Source: Prorocentrum cordatum (taxonomy: Eukaryota > Sar > Dinophyceae > Prorocentrales > Prorocentraceae). From it: DNA of 64,000 nt. Below are positions 21,301 through 31,029 of the stretch, in pieces; the stretch's first letter is position 1, and every line of letters starts with the position of its first letter. A program made the position numbers and the translations under genes. The stretch is from positions 131,385-195,384 of the forward strand of contig CAUYUJ010014191.1 in assembly GCA_963575745.1 (NCBI GenBank), in the 5' to 3' direction. A model generated the notes under the pieces. The model was not told the origin of the DNA, did no database searches, and saw only the letters and a list, made by a program, of their open reading frames with translations.

Positions 21301-23994
21301 TTTGGCTCAAACCGACTCTGACATTCAGAGTGCCAGTTTGGAAACCCTACTTGCCGAGTCAGAGGGCAAATCCGCGGCCGCTGCCCACTCCGCGTCCACG
21401 GGGCGCATGGGCGCCAGCGTGTCCCTCGAGAGGTGCGCCGAGGAGCTCTTCGAGGGGGTCTACATTGGCCGCGACGATCGATCTCGCAGGCTGGCCGGTT
21501 GCCCCGATCGCGGGGCAACCTGCGCGCGCGGAGATCATCGAGGAGTGCTGACCACCCGTCGACTCGGACTACGGGGCGACGGGGGCACTTGCGCGCTCCG
21601 ATGGGCACGAGCCGGGTAGTTCTGATAGTGGCGCGATGACGGCTACGGAGGAGGGGCCTCGATTGTCGCTCCGACCGCAGGCGATTGGGAACCCCGCGCG
21701 CTGGGCGTCCTGCGACGACGACCCTCGGCGGGGTGGCCCGTTCGACGCTGGCGACCTTCTGAGCTGATCCAATGCGAATTCGGGCGCAACGTTGGCTCGC
21801 GCGCCACCTTTGTGCTACGCGGCCGCCCTTCGAGCCGCCGGGCTTGGAGGCGCGCGGAGTGTGCTAAGGATGATGATGAGGAATGGGGGGCCGAGAGCAA
21901 TCTGCCATGCCATCGCCGGCGGAGTCACCCGCGCAGGCGCTCGCGCGCCCGCTCGAGCGGCACGCTGCGCGCACATCCACGAGATCCGCGAGGATCGCCA
22001 AGAAGGGCACGGTCGCGGGGCAACCCGCATCAGGACGATGAGGGGCCAGGCGAGAGCCCGACGGCCAACCTCGTTTCAGACTCGTTGGTGAACCGAGCGA
22101 AGGGGTCGCTCGCCAACGGGTACCACTCGACTATATGAGGCACTGGCGGGCAAAGGGCTGGCCCGAGCATCGAGCCCGCCATCGCTGGTCATTGCGGCCT
22201 GCGCAGCGGGCCCAGAAACTGGAAAATCATCCGTGCCCTCAGAGGAGGCGGCGCCAAGACAGCTGAAACGCTGGAACAGAAGGCCGACAAAATGGCCATC
22301 TGTAAGGATCGGAAGGAGCACCGAGAGCTGGTCTGTGGGTGCGCCCATGTCGCAGACCACGCACCGAATCTCCCGATGGGACGCCGTTCAAGGAGCCCCA
22401 ACATCGAAAGGCCCCCGCGGGTCTGGCCCCGCGGGGGCGGCGAGGCCCGCATGGCCGACCCGGGCTGCAACCCCGGCCGCGCGCACCTGACCAGAGCGGA
22501 CTACCAGCCGCCAGATGAGGTCCAGGCAGAATTCGTCGAGAAGGACTGGGAAGCCCTCGATGAGGATCACCCGCATATGCGCTGCAATCGGGCATGCCGC
22601 GAGGCCCGACATGATGCGCATGCGGCCTCCTCTGGGGGGGGGGCCTGTTTCTTCTCGCGAAGGTGCCAACGCTGGCCAGGACAGGCGAGGTGGCCCGCCA
22701 GCTACGGCTGGCAAAAAAAAAGACGAGGCGCCCAGTCTCGCGCAAGCTGTTGATCCCGCTGTACCTGCGTCTGCGCTTGAATATGAATGCGAGTCCTGCG
22801 CCGACGACGACGTCGACGCAGGCGTAGACATCGATGCGCATGTTGCGGGGGGCGCGGCCTTGGAAAACGGCGATGCAGCGTTGCATCGCAGCAGGCGAAT
22901 TGGATGGATAGTTATTGTAGTACGCGGCAAGCTGCCCAATGGAATATCTAGTTTTGATTGCAATACGAATGCCGAGATCGGGAATTTGACGATCTACCGA
23001 CGTGGGCGGGAGCCTCCGTCAGACAGCCCCTCGTGCGAGAGCGCGGGGACATATGCTGCCCCCGCTGATGCGGGGGGGCCCGCTGAGAAAGCAGACGGGC
23101 CCCCGATGCGCTCTCCGGAGGCCGTGGGCCCATCTCCATCTTCAAGCTTGCCGAGGCCACCTAGGTCGAAGATGCGAACCAGAGCAGAGGCCGACCCTGG
23201 AAGAAACAAGGCGAACCGATGCGATGGGGGGCCCGCGGGGGAACCTGCCCGTAGATCGCGCCCCAGCGTTCCAGGGCAGCAGCGCGCCCAAACCGAAGAG
23301 ACCCGTCGCAGCGCGCGGTGCCACTCCTGGCCGGGCTCGCCGTGGAACTGGTCGGTCACCCGCTGGGTGGTTCAACAATTCGCCATGCCTCGCAGCCAGA
23401 TGCGGAAAGGAAGACCTGACCACATCCAAGGCACCAGGAGCTCCAAAGGTGAGCAGGTGCCAGTGCAAGGACCTCCGCGAGAAGGAGAATGACCAATCTG
23501 GGAGTGCGGGGTCACCCGCCGAGCCCGCTACTGCGTCGGCTTCTGCGGTGGCGCTCGCTTCATCTGCATCTGCGGGGCAACCTGCTAACCCCCGCGGAAA
23601 TTGATATGGGGGGAAACGCTTGGTACTCCATATCAGATGCCGGTTAACCCGTCACACAGCGGCACCGCCGACGATGGTTCGAGCCGACACAGAGTAGTGC
23701 AGTGCTCGACTGCGCACGCGGCAACGCGCGTGACTGAGATAATCCCAGCGGCCCTTTAGGGCGTGAGTGGTTGAGATAGTCCTCTCTGTTCTCAACCCCC
23801 GTCTTCCCCTTCGGGGAGCGGCGGCGGCGGCGGAGGCGGCGGCGGCGGCGGATTGGCCCCCAGTAGCTGCCCATCCAAGGACGACTGCTGAATCTGCCGA
23901 GGCTCGGGCCAGGCTCGGGCGCCGCGTGTTGGGGGGGCGGGCGGGAGTGAGCGAGGCGGCTTGCGGGCGGGAAGGGGGCCCGCGGTGTCCCGCG
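21301..23994 (+). pseudogene. copia internal region (expected protease-integrase), not recognisable
   Basis: About 2.7 kb between gag and the satellite block. Its length and place fit protease and integrase, but no frame shows a protease DSG/DTG or an integrase HHCC/DDE signature that I can defend. Several 100-325-residue frames overlap on plus. The 14-mer GCGGGGCAACCTGC recurs here (21,510; 22,015 variant; 23,235 variant; 23,572) and in gag (20,658; 20,829). Confidence 0.4.
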
Positions 23995-24025
23995 GTGCCC
24001 CGCCGGCGTCCCGCGGTGTCCCGCG

Positions 24026-24071
<46 letters not shown>

Positions 24072-24822
24072 GATGATGATGATGAGGAGGTGATGATGGT
24101 GGTGTCCCGATGAAGATGATGACAATGTTGATGATGGTCTCGATGATGATGATAGTGTCCCGATGACGAGGATGATGATGTTCATGATGATTTTGTTGAT
24201 GATGATGGCGATGATGGTGTCCCGATGATGATGGTAATGATGATGATGATGATGATGATTCCGATGATGTTGGTGATGATGATGTTGATGGAAATGGTGT
24301 CCCGGCGATCAGGATGTTGATGATGACGATGTTGATGAGAATTATGGTGCCCCGATGATGGTGATGGTGATGATGATGGTGATGCTGATGGTGTCCCGAC
24401 GATGATCATAATGAGAAAGACCATGTTGATGATGATGTTGCTCATGATGATGGTGCCCCAATGGTGATGATGTTGTTGATGATTATGATGTCGATGATGA
24501 TGATGCAATGATCCTGATAATGATGGTGTCCCGAAGATGACGACGATGTTGATGATGATGTTGATGATGAGAATGATGGTGATCGTGATGGTGTCCCGAT
24601 TATGATGATGATTATGATGATGCTGCTGATGATGATGACGATGACTGTGTCCCGATGATGATGATGTTGATGATGAGATGATAATGGTGATACTTATGAT
24701 GATGGTATTGTCCCGATGATTTTGCTGACGTTGATGATGGTGTTTATGATGATGATGATGACGGTGCCCTCATGATGATGATGTTGATGTTGATGATGAT
24801 GATGATGACGTTGATTGTGAGA
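23995..24822 (+). repeat. (GAT)n-type array with interspersed GGTGTCCCGA
   Basis: Degenerate GAT/GATGTT triplets with the word GGTGTCCCGA (or GGTGCCCC) inserted at least ten times at 40-80 base intervals between 24,100 and 24,715. It is preceded at 23,985-24,015 by CCCGCGGTGTCCCGCG. The regularly repeated linker separates it from a plain microsatellite. Confidence 0.85.
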
Positions 24823-25025
24823 GCGATTGTGATATCGATATTGAGATCGATATTGAGACCGAATGCGAGATCGATTGTGTGATCGATTGTGAGATTGATT
24901 GTGAGATCAATTGTGAGATCGATCGAATGAGATAGATCGAGTGAGATCGATCGAGTGAGATCGATCGAAGGAGACCGATAGTGAGATCGATACTGAGATC
25001 GATAGTGAGACCGATCGAGTAAGAC
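24823..25025 (+). repeat. GTGAGATCGAT minisatellite
   Basis: About 200 bases of GAGATCGATTGTGAGATCGA-like units, 10-20 bp each. Confidence 0.88.
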
Positions 25026-25069
25026 GTTGGCTCCCCCCCCCCGAACCTCCTCATCACCCGAAGGGTGGT

Positions 25070-25340
25070 CGTATAGGTACGGCTATAGGGCTGTAGGGTT
25101 ATAGTGCTATGGGGATATATGGCGACTGGGCTATTGGGCTATAGGGATATATGGCTATTGGGCTAGGCACCCCCGGGCACTTCTGGGCGCCCCGGGCACC
25201 CGGGCACCCCTGGGCACCCGGGCACCCCCGGGCGCCCCTGGGCACCCGGGCACCACCGAAATCGGCCACACACCTGGGCACCCGGGCACCCCCGGGAACC
25301 CCCGGGAACCCCCGAGCACCCAGGCACCTGGCCCCGGCCA
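25070..25340 (+). repeat. CTATAGGG and GGGCACCC minisatellites
   Basis: 25,080-25,165 has GGGCTATAGGGATATATGGC-type units. 25,165-25,340 has GGGCACCCCTGGGCACCCGG units, rich in the palindrome CCCGGG. The copia RT sequence starts about 50 bases further on. Confidence 0.85.
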
Positions 25341-25407
25341 CCGAAATCGGCCGCCCACTTCACCTCAGCTTTATATCCGCTTGGACCCGTACAGAGGCAA
25401 GCTCTGA

Positions 25408-26031
25408 TTGGGGAACATATCTAAGGCGTCAGACCTCGCGACATCGAGATGCGTATACGCGTGGAAATTCATGAGCGAAGAGGGCGAGATGGAACGCGCC
25501 ATCAGACTGCGCCTGGTACCTCGGGGCTTCATGGACCTCGAAGCCATCGCTGTAGAAGCGCTCGCAGGAATGGCGCGGCGGTCGAGCCAGCGACTACTCG
25601 CCGGCGCGGCAGCGTGCAGGAAGCAGTGGATCATTGCTCCCCTCGACATCAACATGGCTTCATTGAAAGAACTTGCGCGTCAAGAGCTCGCTGAAGAGAC
25701 CGGCGAGAAGGGACGCGCGGCGTGCTTTGCGTCGCCACCTGGTTCAGCATCAGCGTTCAGGTCTCTCCCAGGATTCGAGCGCTATGATGAGTCAATACAC
25801 TGTCTACAGTGCTTCAAACCAGGCACTGGCACTAAAGATGCACCAAGAGCCTCACTGAGGCCCAGGAAGACCGCGACTGGCTTTGGGCTCAGACCCACGT
25901 CTTACGACGAGGAGTTCGAGGCAAACCCCGGCGTTCTCACTGCCAAACATGTCGATGCAATAATGGCCGGCGCCGAGGGCGCCGTCGACAAGTGCGTAGA
26001 GTGCGTTCGAGGATATCTCTGGGAAATGTAG
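25408..26031 (+). pseudogene. copia reverse transcriptase fragment
   Basis: A 207-codon open stretch: WKFMSEEGEMERAIRLRLVP RGFMDLE, then WIIAPLDINMASLKEL (motif A, Asp retained), CFKPGTGTKDAPRA, FGLRPTSYDEEFE and LTAKHVDAIMAG at the catalytic motif C. Copia RTs carry VDD there; here it reads Val-Asp-Ala (GCA at 25,957-25,959), so the active site is lost. The reading frame enters from a TTG codon because the sequence upstream is satellite; the true start is gone. It ends at a stop near YLWEM, with damaged RT/connection sequence continuing to the AT repeat at 26,117. Confidence 0.8.
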
Positions 26032-26113
26032 ACTCAACAAACACGCATCTACTAACTGTGATGTGAGATATGCTAAGGACAGCGACGGCAATGTCACTCC
26101 TGACCAAGACGAG

Positions 26114-26116
<3 letters not shown>

Positions 26117-26146
<30 letters not shown>
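26117..26146 (+). repeat. (AT)n microsatellite within copia pol
   Basis: About 30 bases of TATATA between the RT and RNase H fragments. It splits a DEYI-like codon series from AACAGCTTTGTCC. Confidence 0.95.
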
Positions 26147-26149
<3 letters not shown>

Positions 26150-26283
26150 CAGCTTTGTCCTATCCAGCATCGCGAATTCACGGGTGCACATGCTGAGGCT
26201 ACGGCACCGAAGATGGCCGCCCATATGATTGCGAGCCTCAGAGGCGCTCTGGCTTTCGCTTGATCACACACGTATGGTGAGGG

Positions 26284-26604
26284 ATGTCCGCTGCATCGCT
26301 ACAGCGTGTCCAAGAACCGACCAACATGCAAGTGCGACGGCTCAATGCGGTTATCAGGAAGCTGCAGGCCTGCCTTACGAAAATCGCTTATAAAGCGATG
26401 ACACCCATGGGCGATGTCGATCTGCATAGCGATTCCAGCTACAGTCGCCTGAACGGCGATGCCGATGACGATGTCGTAGGCCATGGTATTCGCGGGGCAA
26501 ACCTGCTAAGGCTTGGACACGCGTATGCTGGCAATCCCGTCGTCCATCTTGTCGACGCGCAGTGTAAGTCTCACCGCTGGCGAGTCCGTTCGAGCTATTC
26601 GTAA
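26284..26604 (+). pseudogene. copia RNase H fragment, first part
   Basis: In frame: SLQRVQEPTNMQVRRLNAVI RKLQ, MTPMGDVDLHSDSSYS (the Asp of the first RNase H motif), GHGIRGANLL and VVHLVDAQCKSHRWRVRSSYS. This is the usual start of a copia RNase H. Just upstream (26,238-26,260) SLRGALAFA in the same frame is cut off by two stops, so the join to RT is broken. Confidence 0.75.
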
Positions 26605-26797
26605 AACTGGCAGCATACCACAACTTGGAGGACTGCTATCCCACGATTGCCACGCGACACGTACCCCACGCAGGGCCGCTGACACCCAACCAACTGAATA
26701 ATGTACTTGAGATGGGCGGCCTCAGCATTAAGGTCACTTTGGCCATTGGTGCATAATCCGTCTTCAAGTCCTTGTCAAGCAAAGCAAAGACCTGAAT

Positions 26798-27049
26798 ATG
26801 CCGACTGAGTGTATACTTTTGGGTCGCATCAGTTGGATACGCCAAATGATGGAGCGCGGTATCGTGCATTGTGTGCAGTGGTGTGACACTCGAGATATGA
26901 ATGTGGATGGGCACACCAATGAGAGCATCGACCGAGGCATGCTCATGAATATCATGGAAGGAGTACAATCCTTCAAGCACTACTTGAAAGGACACACTCC
27001 CTTCAGGGAGGACCAGACGAGACCATCTGAGCCGCCTGGGGATTACTGA
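26798..27049 (+). pseudogene. copia RNase H fragment, C-terminal part
   Basis: In frame: MPTECILLGRISWIRQMMER G, IVHCVQWCDTRDMNVDGHTN (the last catalytic Asp region, DTRDMxxDGxTK in the family) and GVQSFKHYLKGHTPFRE, ending at TGA 27,047. The middle part (26,605-26,797) is out of frame but retains traces of the domain. The 3' LTR follows directly. Confidence 0.75.
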
Positions 27050-27445
27050 GATGCGCGGCGACCTGCCTAGGTTGAGCTTGCCGGCTGTCGCCTTTCTTGT
27101 GTAATGCATTTGTTGTGCAGAGTAATGCCGGAAGCGGACTCGCGCTCCGTCTTCTCCCCCTCCGACTCTGAAGCAGGAAGGGCAAAGGCAAAGGCGAGAG
27201 GTATCGAGCGTTTGTCCTCGGCCATTCTGGCCCAGTGACCGGCCACCTACTTGGCTGGGCCGTACCGCGGCCCGCTATTTACGTTGAGACAGAAAAGGTT
27301 CAACCCTTTACTCTTGAGATGTATTATCGCCGCTCACGCGGCTCCTTCGCACTTCTGGCGCTATCGCTAATGCGATACAGCGGGGTTGGATGTATGCTTC
27401 GCCTTAGGCGAAGCATCTGGGCCTCCCGACCAGCTTTAAATTCGC
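27050..27445 (+). repeat. 3' LTR
   Basis: From just after the pol stop to CGACCAGCTTTAAATT. The last ~275 bases include the words shared with 19,457-19,568. The left border is inferred from position, not from a matching copy. It contains a short hairpin GCTTCGCCTTAGGCGAAGC near 27,398. Confidence 0.65.
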
Positions 27446-27687
27446 CCACCCCTACTCTGGCAGTAGGGCCCCAGGGGAAGGAAAAATGGGGGAGGGGGAC
27501 AGCGAATCGTCTTACGCGCTTTCTCCGCCCTGGCAAGCCAAGCGCCGCAACGACGGCGCGAAGTTGTTCGCGATTCCTCATCCTCATCCTCCTCGTCCTT
27601 TTTTCCTCTCTCATGGGGTTGCGCGGGAGCGCGAAGTTATTCGCGCTTCACGGGACGCGAAGCGCGAACCTAGCTGCCCCTGACAAG
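27446..27687. other. Flank between copia element and propeller exon
   Basis: About 240 bases. The repeated GCGCGAAGTT(A/G)TTCGCG near 27,558 and 27,628 is a small tandem or palindromic unit. A TGA at 27,681 and CAAG at 27,684-27,687 precede the exon-like open stretch, so an acceptor at 27,687 is plausible. Confidence 0.45.
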
Positions 27688-27926
27688 CATGGGTCGCGGA
27701 CTACGGCAACGCCGGGGGCTATGGCGACTGTGGCGGTTGGGCGGGTGGTGTCCAGTGTTTCCTCCCCACCGGCTACTGCGGGAAAGCCACGTCGTTGGAC
27801 GGCATCTCTTGGACGCCCGTGGACGGCAGCAACGCGGACAAGTCCGTCTTCGCGCCTGGCGACCGCGACGCTTGGGACGGGCTGCACGTGGGCGTGGGCG
27901 ACGTCGTCCGCCTGAGCAACGGGACC
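27688..27926 (+). CDS. Asp-box beta-propeller protein, exon A (partial)
   Basis: The frame with codons at 27,690, 27,693 and so on reads WVADYGNAGGYGDCGGWAGG, VQCFLPTGYCGKATSLDGIS, WTPVDGSNADKSVFAPGDRD, AWDGLHVGVGDVVRLSNGT. SLDGISW is an Asp-box-like turn (S-x-D-G-x-x-W). AWDG..VGVGDVVR fits the next blade of sialidase or GH43/GH32-like propellers. It lacks a start and is bounded upstream by a stop, so earlier exons are needed. Joined at the GGGACC shared with 51,773-51,778 it runs in frame into the exon at 51,779 (SNGT then WTLYFVPGG). I infer one gene; an unlinked duplicate fragment is the alternative. The substrate cannot be read from the sequence. Confidence 0.55.
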
Positions 27927-28000
27927 CTGGCAATCTGGGAGCCAACCGTTCTGGAATGCGCATATTTCGAATCACCCCGCTTCGTGCATTTGCTCGCAGG

Positions 28001-28190
28001 GAAAAAAACTGCATAACCATAAACTTTCGGAGGTCCGCGCGGATTTCTTGGATCGGCGTTGGGGCCCCCTGGCAGTGTCTCCGGCGCCGCCACTGGCGCG
28101 CTCCGCGCGCCAAGGAAGGGGGTTCAGCGCCGATCCAGGTCATCCGCGCCAACTTCCGAAAACCTACATGTTCGCAGTGTGTTGTTTCAT
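28001..28190. repeat. Foldback element family F, full copy
   Basis: The left arm is ACTGCATAACCATAAACTTT, CGGAGGTCCGCGCGGATTTC, TTGGATCGGCG. The right arm, as reverse complement, is ACTGCGAACATGTAGGTTTT, CGGAAGTTGGCGCGGATGAC, CTGGATCGGCG. The arms are about 60-65 bases. Inside is a second palindrome, CTGGCGCGCTCCGCGCGCCA. No coding content. It lies just downstream of propeller exon A. Confidence 0.85.
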
Positions 28191-28309
28191 CCTGGTGGAA
28201 ACAACATGCATGGTGTTGTGTGTGGTAGTCGACATACAACTCGATCTTTTGTTTGAACTCGGATTTCTCGAGGTATTCGTGGGAAGCACAGGGGGCCCAG
28301 AGTGAATGG

Positions 28310-28690
28310 TTGTCTTGGCTGTCTTGGGTTTTTTTCCGCTGGCCCTCTTCAACGCTCTCATTGGCCTCTTGGGCCAGTCTTGGGACGAAATTGGGCTGTC
28401 TTGGGCCGTGATAGGCCTCTCTGAGAGTACGTCTTCAGAGCTGCTTGTGCCGTCTTGGGGCCTTCGTGCTTCGTCTTGGGGCTTTTGGGGCCGACTTGGG
28501 GATATATTTGGCCGTCTTCGGCGTTCAGGAGCTTGACAAGGCAAGTGTGTCAAGATTACTAAACTCCGGCTTTTGTTTTTTTCCTCCTTGAAGACATCCT
28601 CCAGGTCTTCCTTGCGCGCCTTTCTCTGGGACCTGTGGAGCCTTTGGGGCGGTCTTGATCGATCTTGGTGGCCTTTTGCGGCGCTCTCAG
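28310..28690 (+). repeat. CTTGGGGCC-type repeat
   Basis: Words such as GTCTTGGGCCGTGATAGGCC and GTCTTGGGGCCTTC run to 28,530 and recur at 28,610-28,690. They belong to the family at 31.0-32.5 kb. Confidence 0.75.
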
Positions 28691-28917
28691 GACCCAAGGG
28701 GCGACAGTATGTGGACACTCTCAAGACCGAAAGGGCGACAGTTGTGCTGTGCAGTCAAGACGCGGACATGAGGGCCACTTCGGGTTCAAGAGGAGCTCAG
28801 GCTTTCGGGCCGTGGCCGAGGCTCGCCGTGGCCTGGAAAGCTCCTTCGCTCCTTACTCAGCGTTCCTTGTGGTAGCACATTGACTGTACGACCTGTGCCT
28901 CTTGCGCGATTGTCGTA

Positions 28918-29105
28918 AAATGGAAAGGTACATAAACATGAACTTTCGGAGCTCCGAGCAGATTGTTTGGATCGGCGCTGGACCCCCCTCCTGCTCCACA
29001 GAGAACATGTAGCACATCTGCTCACCCCGCGGGCACCAGTGCTATCTTGCCAGGTCCGAGCGGGCTTTTGCCGCCCCAACGAAAGCGTTCATGTTCACTT
29101 CTCAT
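28918..29105. repeat. Foldback element family F, diverged copy
   Basis: The left arm is ACATAAACATGAACTTTCGG, AGCTCCGAGCAGATTGTTTG, GATCGGCGCTGGAC. On the right, CGAAAGCGTTCATGTTCACT is the inverted partner of the outer arm. The inner arm is poorly kept. Confidence 0.6.
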
Positions 29106-29209
29106 CGAGCATATTCGTGCCGCTCTGCTGATAATCAGAGTGAGGGGGCCGAACGGTCATTCACTGTCCCTGGGTGCGTGGCTGAAGTGGAATTCCGCGG
29201 TGCGGATTA

Positions 29210-29288
29210 TCGTTGTTGTTGGTGTTGTTGTTGTTGTGGTTGTTGTTGTCGTCGTCGTCGTCGTCGTGGTTGTTGTTGTTGTTGTTGG

Positions 29289-29329
<41 letters not shown>

Positions 29330-29340
29330 CGTTGTCGTCG
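29210..29340 (+). repeat. (GTT)n microsatellite with GTC interruptions
   Basis: About 130 bases of GTTGTT triplets with a GTCGTC patch. It makes poly-Leu, poly-Val and poly-Cys frames. Confidence 0.95.
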
Positions 29341-29341
29341 T

Positions 29342-29590
29342 CCCACCCGCAACCCGCCCCGCGACCCACCCGCGGCCCAACCCGCGACCCACCCCGCGAC
29401 CCACCCGCGACCCACCCGCGACCCACCCCGCGACCCACCCCGCGACCCACCCCGCGACCCACCCCGCGACCCACCCCGCGACCCACCCCGCGACCCACCC
29501 CGCGACCCACCCACCCGCGACCCACCCGCGACCCACCCGCGACCCACCCCGCGACCCACCCCGCGACCCACCCGCGACCCACCTTCGACC
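29342..29590 (+). repeat. CCCGCGACCCAC minisatellite (12-13 bp)
   Basis: About twenty units of CCCGCGACCCACC. Thirteen-base units shift frame, so all three frames are open for the length of the array. Confidence 0.92.
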
Positions 29591-30035
29591 CAAACCACGT
29601 TGAAGGTACAAACCACCTTTTCGGCGCCTGCGGCGGGCTTTTTTTGCATTCCTTCCAGGTGGAGAGCCCGCGACCCACCCCGTGACCAACTCGCGACCAA
29701 CCCGCGACCCAAACCACGTTCAGGGTACAAACCACATTTTTCGGCGCCTGCGGCGGGCATCTTTTGCATTCGTTTCAGGTGGAGAGCCCGCGGCCCATCC
29801 GCGACCACGTTCAGGGTACAAACTACATTTTTCGGCGCCTGCGGCGGGCATCTTTTGCATTCGTTCCCGGTGGAGAACCCGCGGCCCACCCGCGACCCAA
29901 ACCACGTTCAGTGTACAAACCAATTTTGTTGGCGCCTGCGGCGGGTTGCTTTTGCATTCCTTCCAGGTGGAGGTGGAGAGCCCGCGACCCACCCGCGACC
30001 TAAACCACGTTCACTGAACAAACCAATGCCGCACA
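29587..30035 (+). repeat. 91-120-bp tandem repeat, four to five units
   Basis: Each unit has AAACCACGTTCAGGGTACAA, a T-run, GGCGCCTGCGGCGGG, TTTTGCATTC.TT.CAGGTGG and GAGCCCGCGACCC. GGCGCC occurs at 29,623, 29,743, 29,834 and 29,931. The end of each unit (CCCGCGACCCACC) is the minisatellite unit just upstream, so the short array probably arose inside this longer unit. Confidence 0.85.
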
Positions 30036-30189
30036 AGCGCGGCGGCGGATTTTCGCATGCCGTCTGAGCCCGCAAGGACCTCTTCAAGCCCCGCGCATCC
30101 ACACCAGCCCGTCCAGCAACTTTGCCCTGGCGAGTTGCCTTGATCAGAGAAGGCGGGGAGCATAAAGTGGAAAAAAGGACTGCGTTGCA

Positions 30190-30590
30190 GTTATCTTGGG
30201 AAAGGAGGGGGAGGCAGGAGGAGTAAACAGGGGACGAGGAGAACGCGGAAGAAGAGAGGATGTAATGATAATGTGGAGAGAGAGAGAGAGAGAGAGAGAG
30301 AACAATAAAAAGGTGGAGGAGCAGGAGGACGAGGAGGGGGAGGAGGGGAAGGAGGACGAGGAGGGGGAGGAGGGGGAGGATGATGATGATGGACGACAAT
30401 GGGAGGACGATGATGGAGGCCGATGAGGGGGAGGACGACAATGGGAGGACGATGATGAAGGACGAGGGGGGGAGAGGGAGGACGAGGAAGAAGAGGAGGA
30501 GGACGAGGAGGAGGATGACGATGACGATGAGGACGAGGACGAAGAAGAGGAGGAGGAGGAGGAGGAGGAGGATATCGCCATCGACAGGGA
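30190..30590 (+). repeat. Purine-rich GGA/GAC/GAT tract with (GA)n core
   Basis: About 400 bases of GGAGGACGAGGAGGGGGAGG and GACGAT words with GAGAGA at 30,272-30,301. The plus strand is nearly free of T except in ATG and GAT. Confidence 0.9.
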
Positions 30591-30945
30591 AGGTGGGGGC
30601 CACGAGGTCCGCCGGCCCGACGACGCCCGCGTCGCCCGCGCCCGCCCCCTCACTCTTATCCGCAATTGCGGGGTGCTACGTATGCATGTCGGGATATCAC
30701 TGAGCGTATGCTTGACGCTCCCGTGATAACATCTATGCCCACACGCACATCATTAGGCATGTATTCGCTCTCAGGTCATGTTCTATCGAAGATGCCTACG
30801 GCGAATCACCGCCGCCCCCTGCCTGTTGGAATCGCAAACGTGGCCGAGCGTTGTGGCAAAAGCTCTGCCAAGCGATCGAGCCATGTGTTCCCCCAGCCTT
30901 TGTAGAAACCCTTTGGGGAACACATGGGGGAGGATGGCGGGGAAG
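30591..30945. other. No gene recognised
   Basis: About 350 bases with mixed composition between two GGA tracts. No motif recognised on either strand. Confidence 0.4.
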
Positions 30946-30949
30946 ATCA

Positions 30950-31025
30950 GGGGGAGGAGGAGGAGAGGAGGAGGAGGAAGAGGCGGAGGAGGAGGAGGAG
31001 GAGGAGGAGGAGGAGGAGGAGCAGC
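30950..31025 (+). repeat. (GGA)n microsatellite
   Basis: GGAGGA triplets for about 75 bases. Confidence 0.95.
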
Positions 31026-31029
31026 AGGA

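Larger units (their letters stand above)
19455..27445 (+). mobile_element. Decayed Ty1/copia LTR retrotransposon
   Basis: An about 8-kb element in the order LTR remnant, primer binding site, gag, decayed internal region, RT, RNase H, LTR. The LTR pair is recognised by shared sequence at 19,457-19,568 and 27,170-27,441. Gag and pol fragments follow the order of Ty1/copia elements, and their wording matches a copia lineage that I know as abundant in dinoflagellates. All genes carry stops or frameshifts. A satellite block (about 23,995-25,335) lies where integrase and early RT should be. Gag to RT is about 4.1 kb; without that block it would be about 2.7 kb, near the expected protease plus integrase length. 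Confidence 0.8.

Noticed and set aside
22292-23492. 150-325-codon plus frames in the copia interior
   Set aside because: Not recognised as protease, integrase or a host protein; several overlap and are probably compositional, so not called as genes.
29161-29889. Overlapping 160-250-codon frames on both strands
   Set aside because: They read the GTT and CCCGCGACCCACC arrays; all frames are open for compositional reasons.
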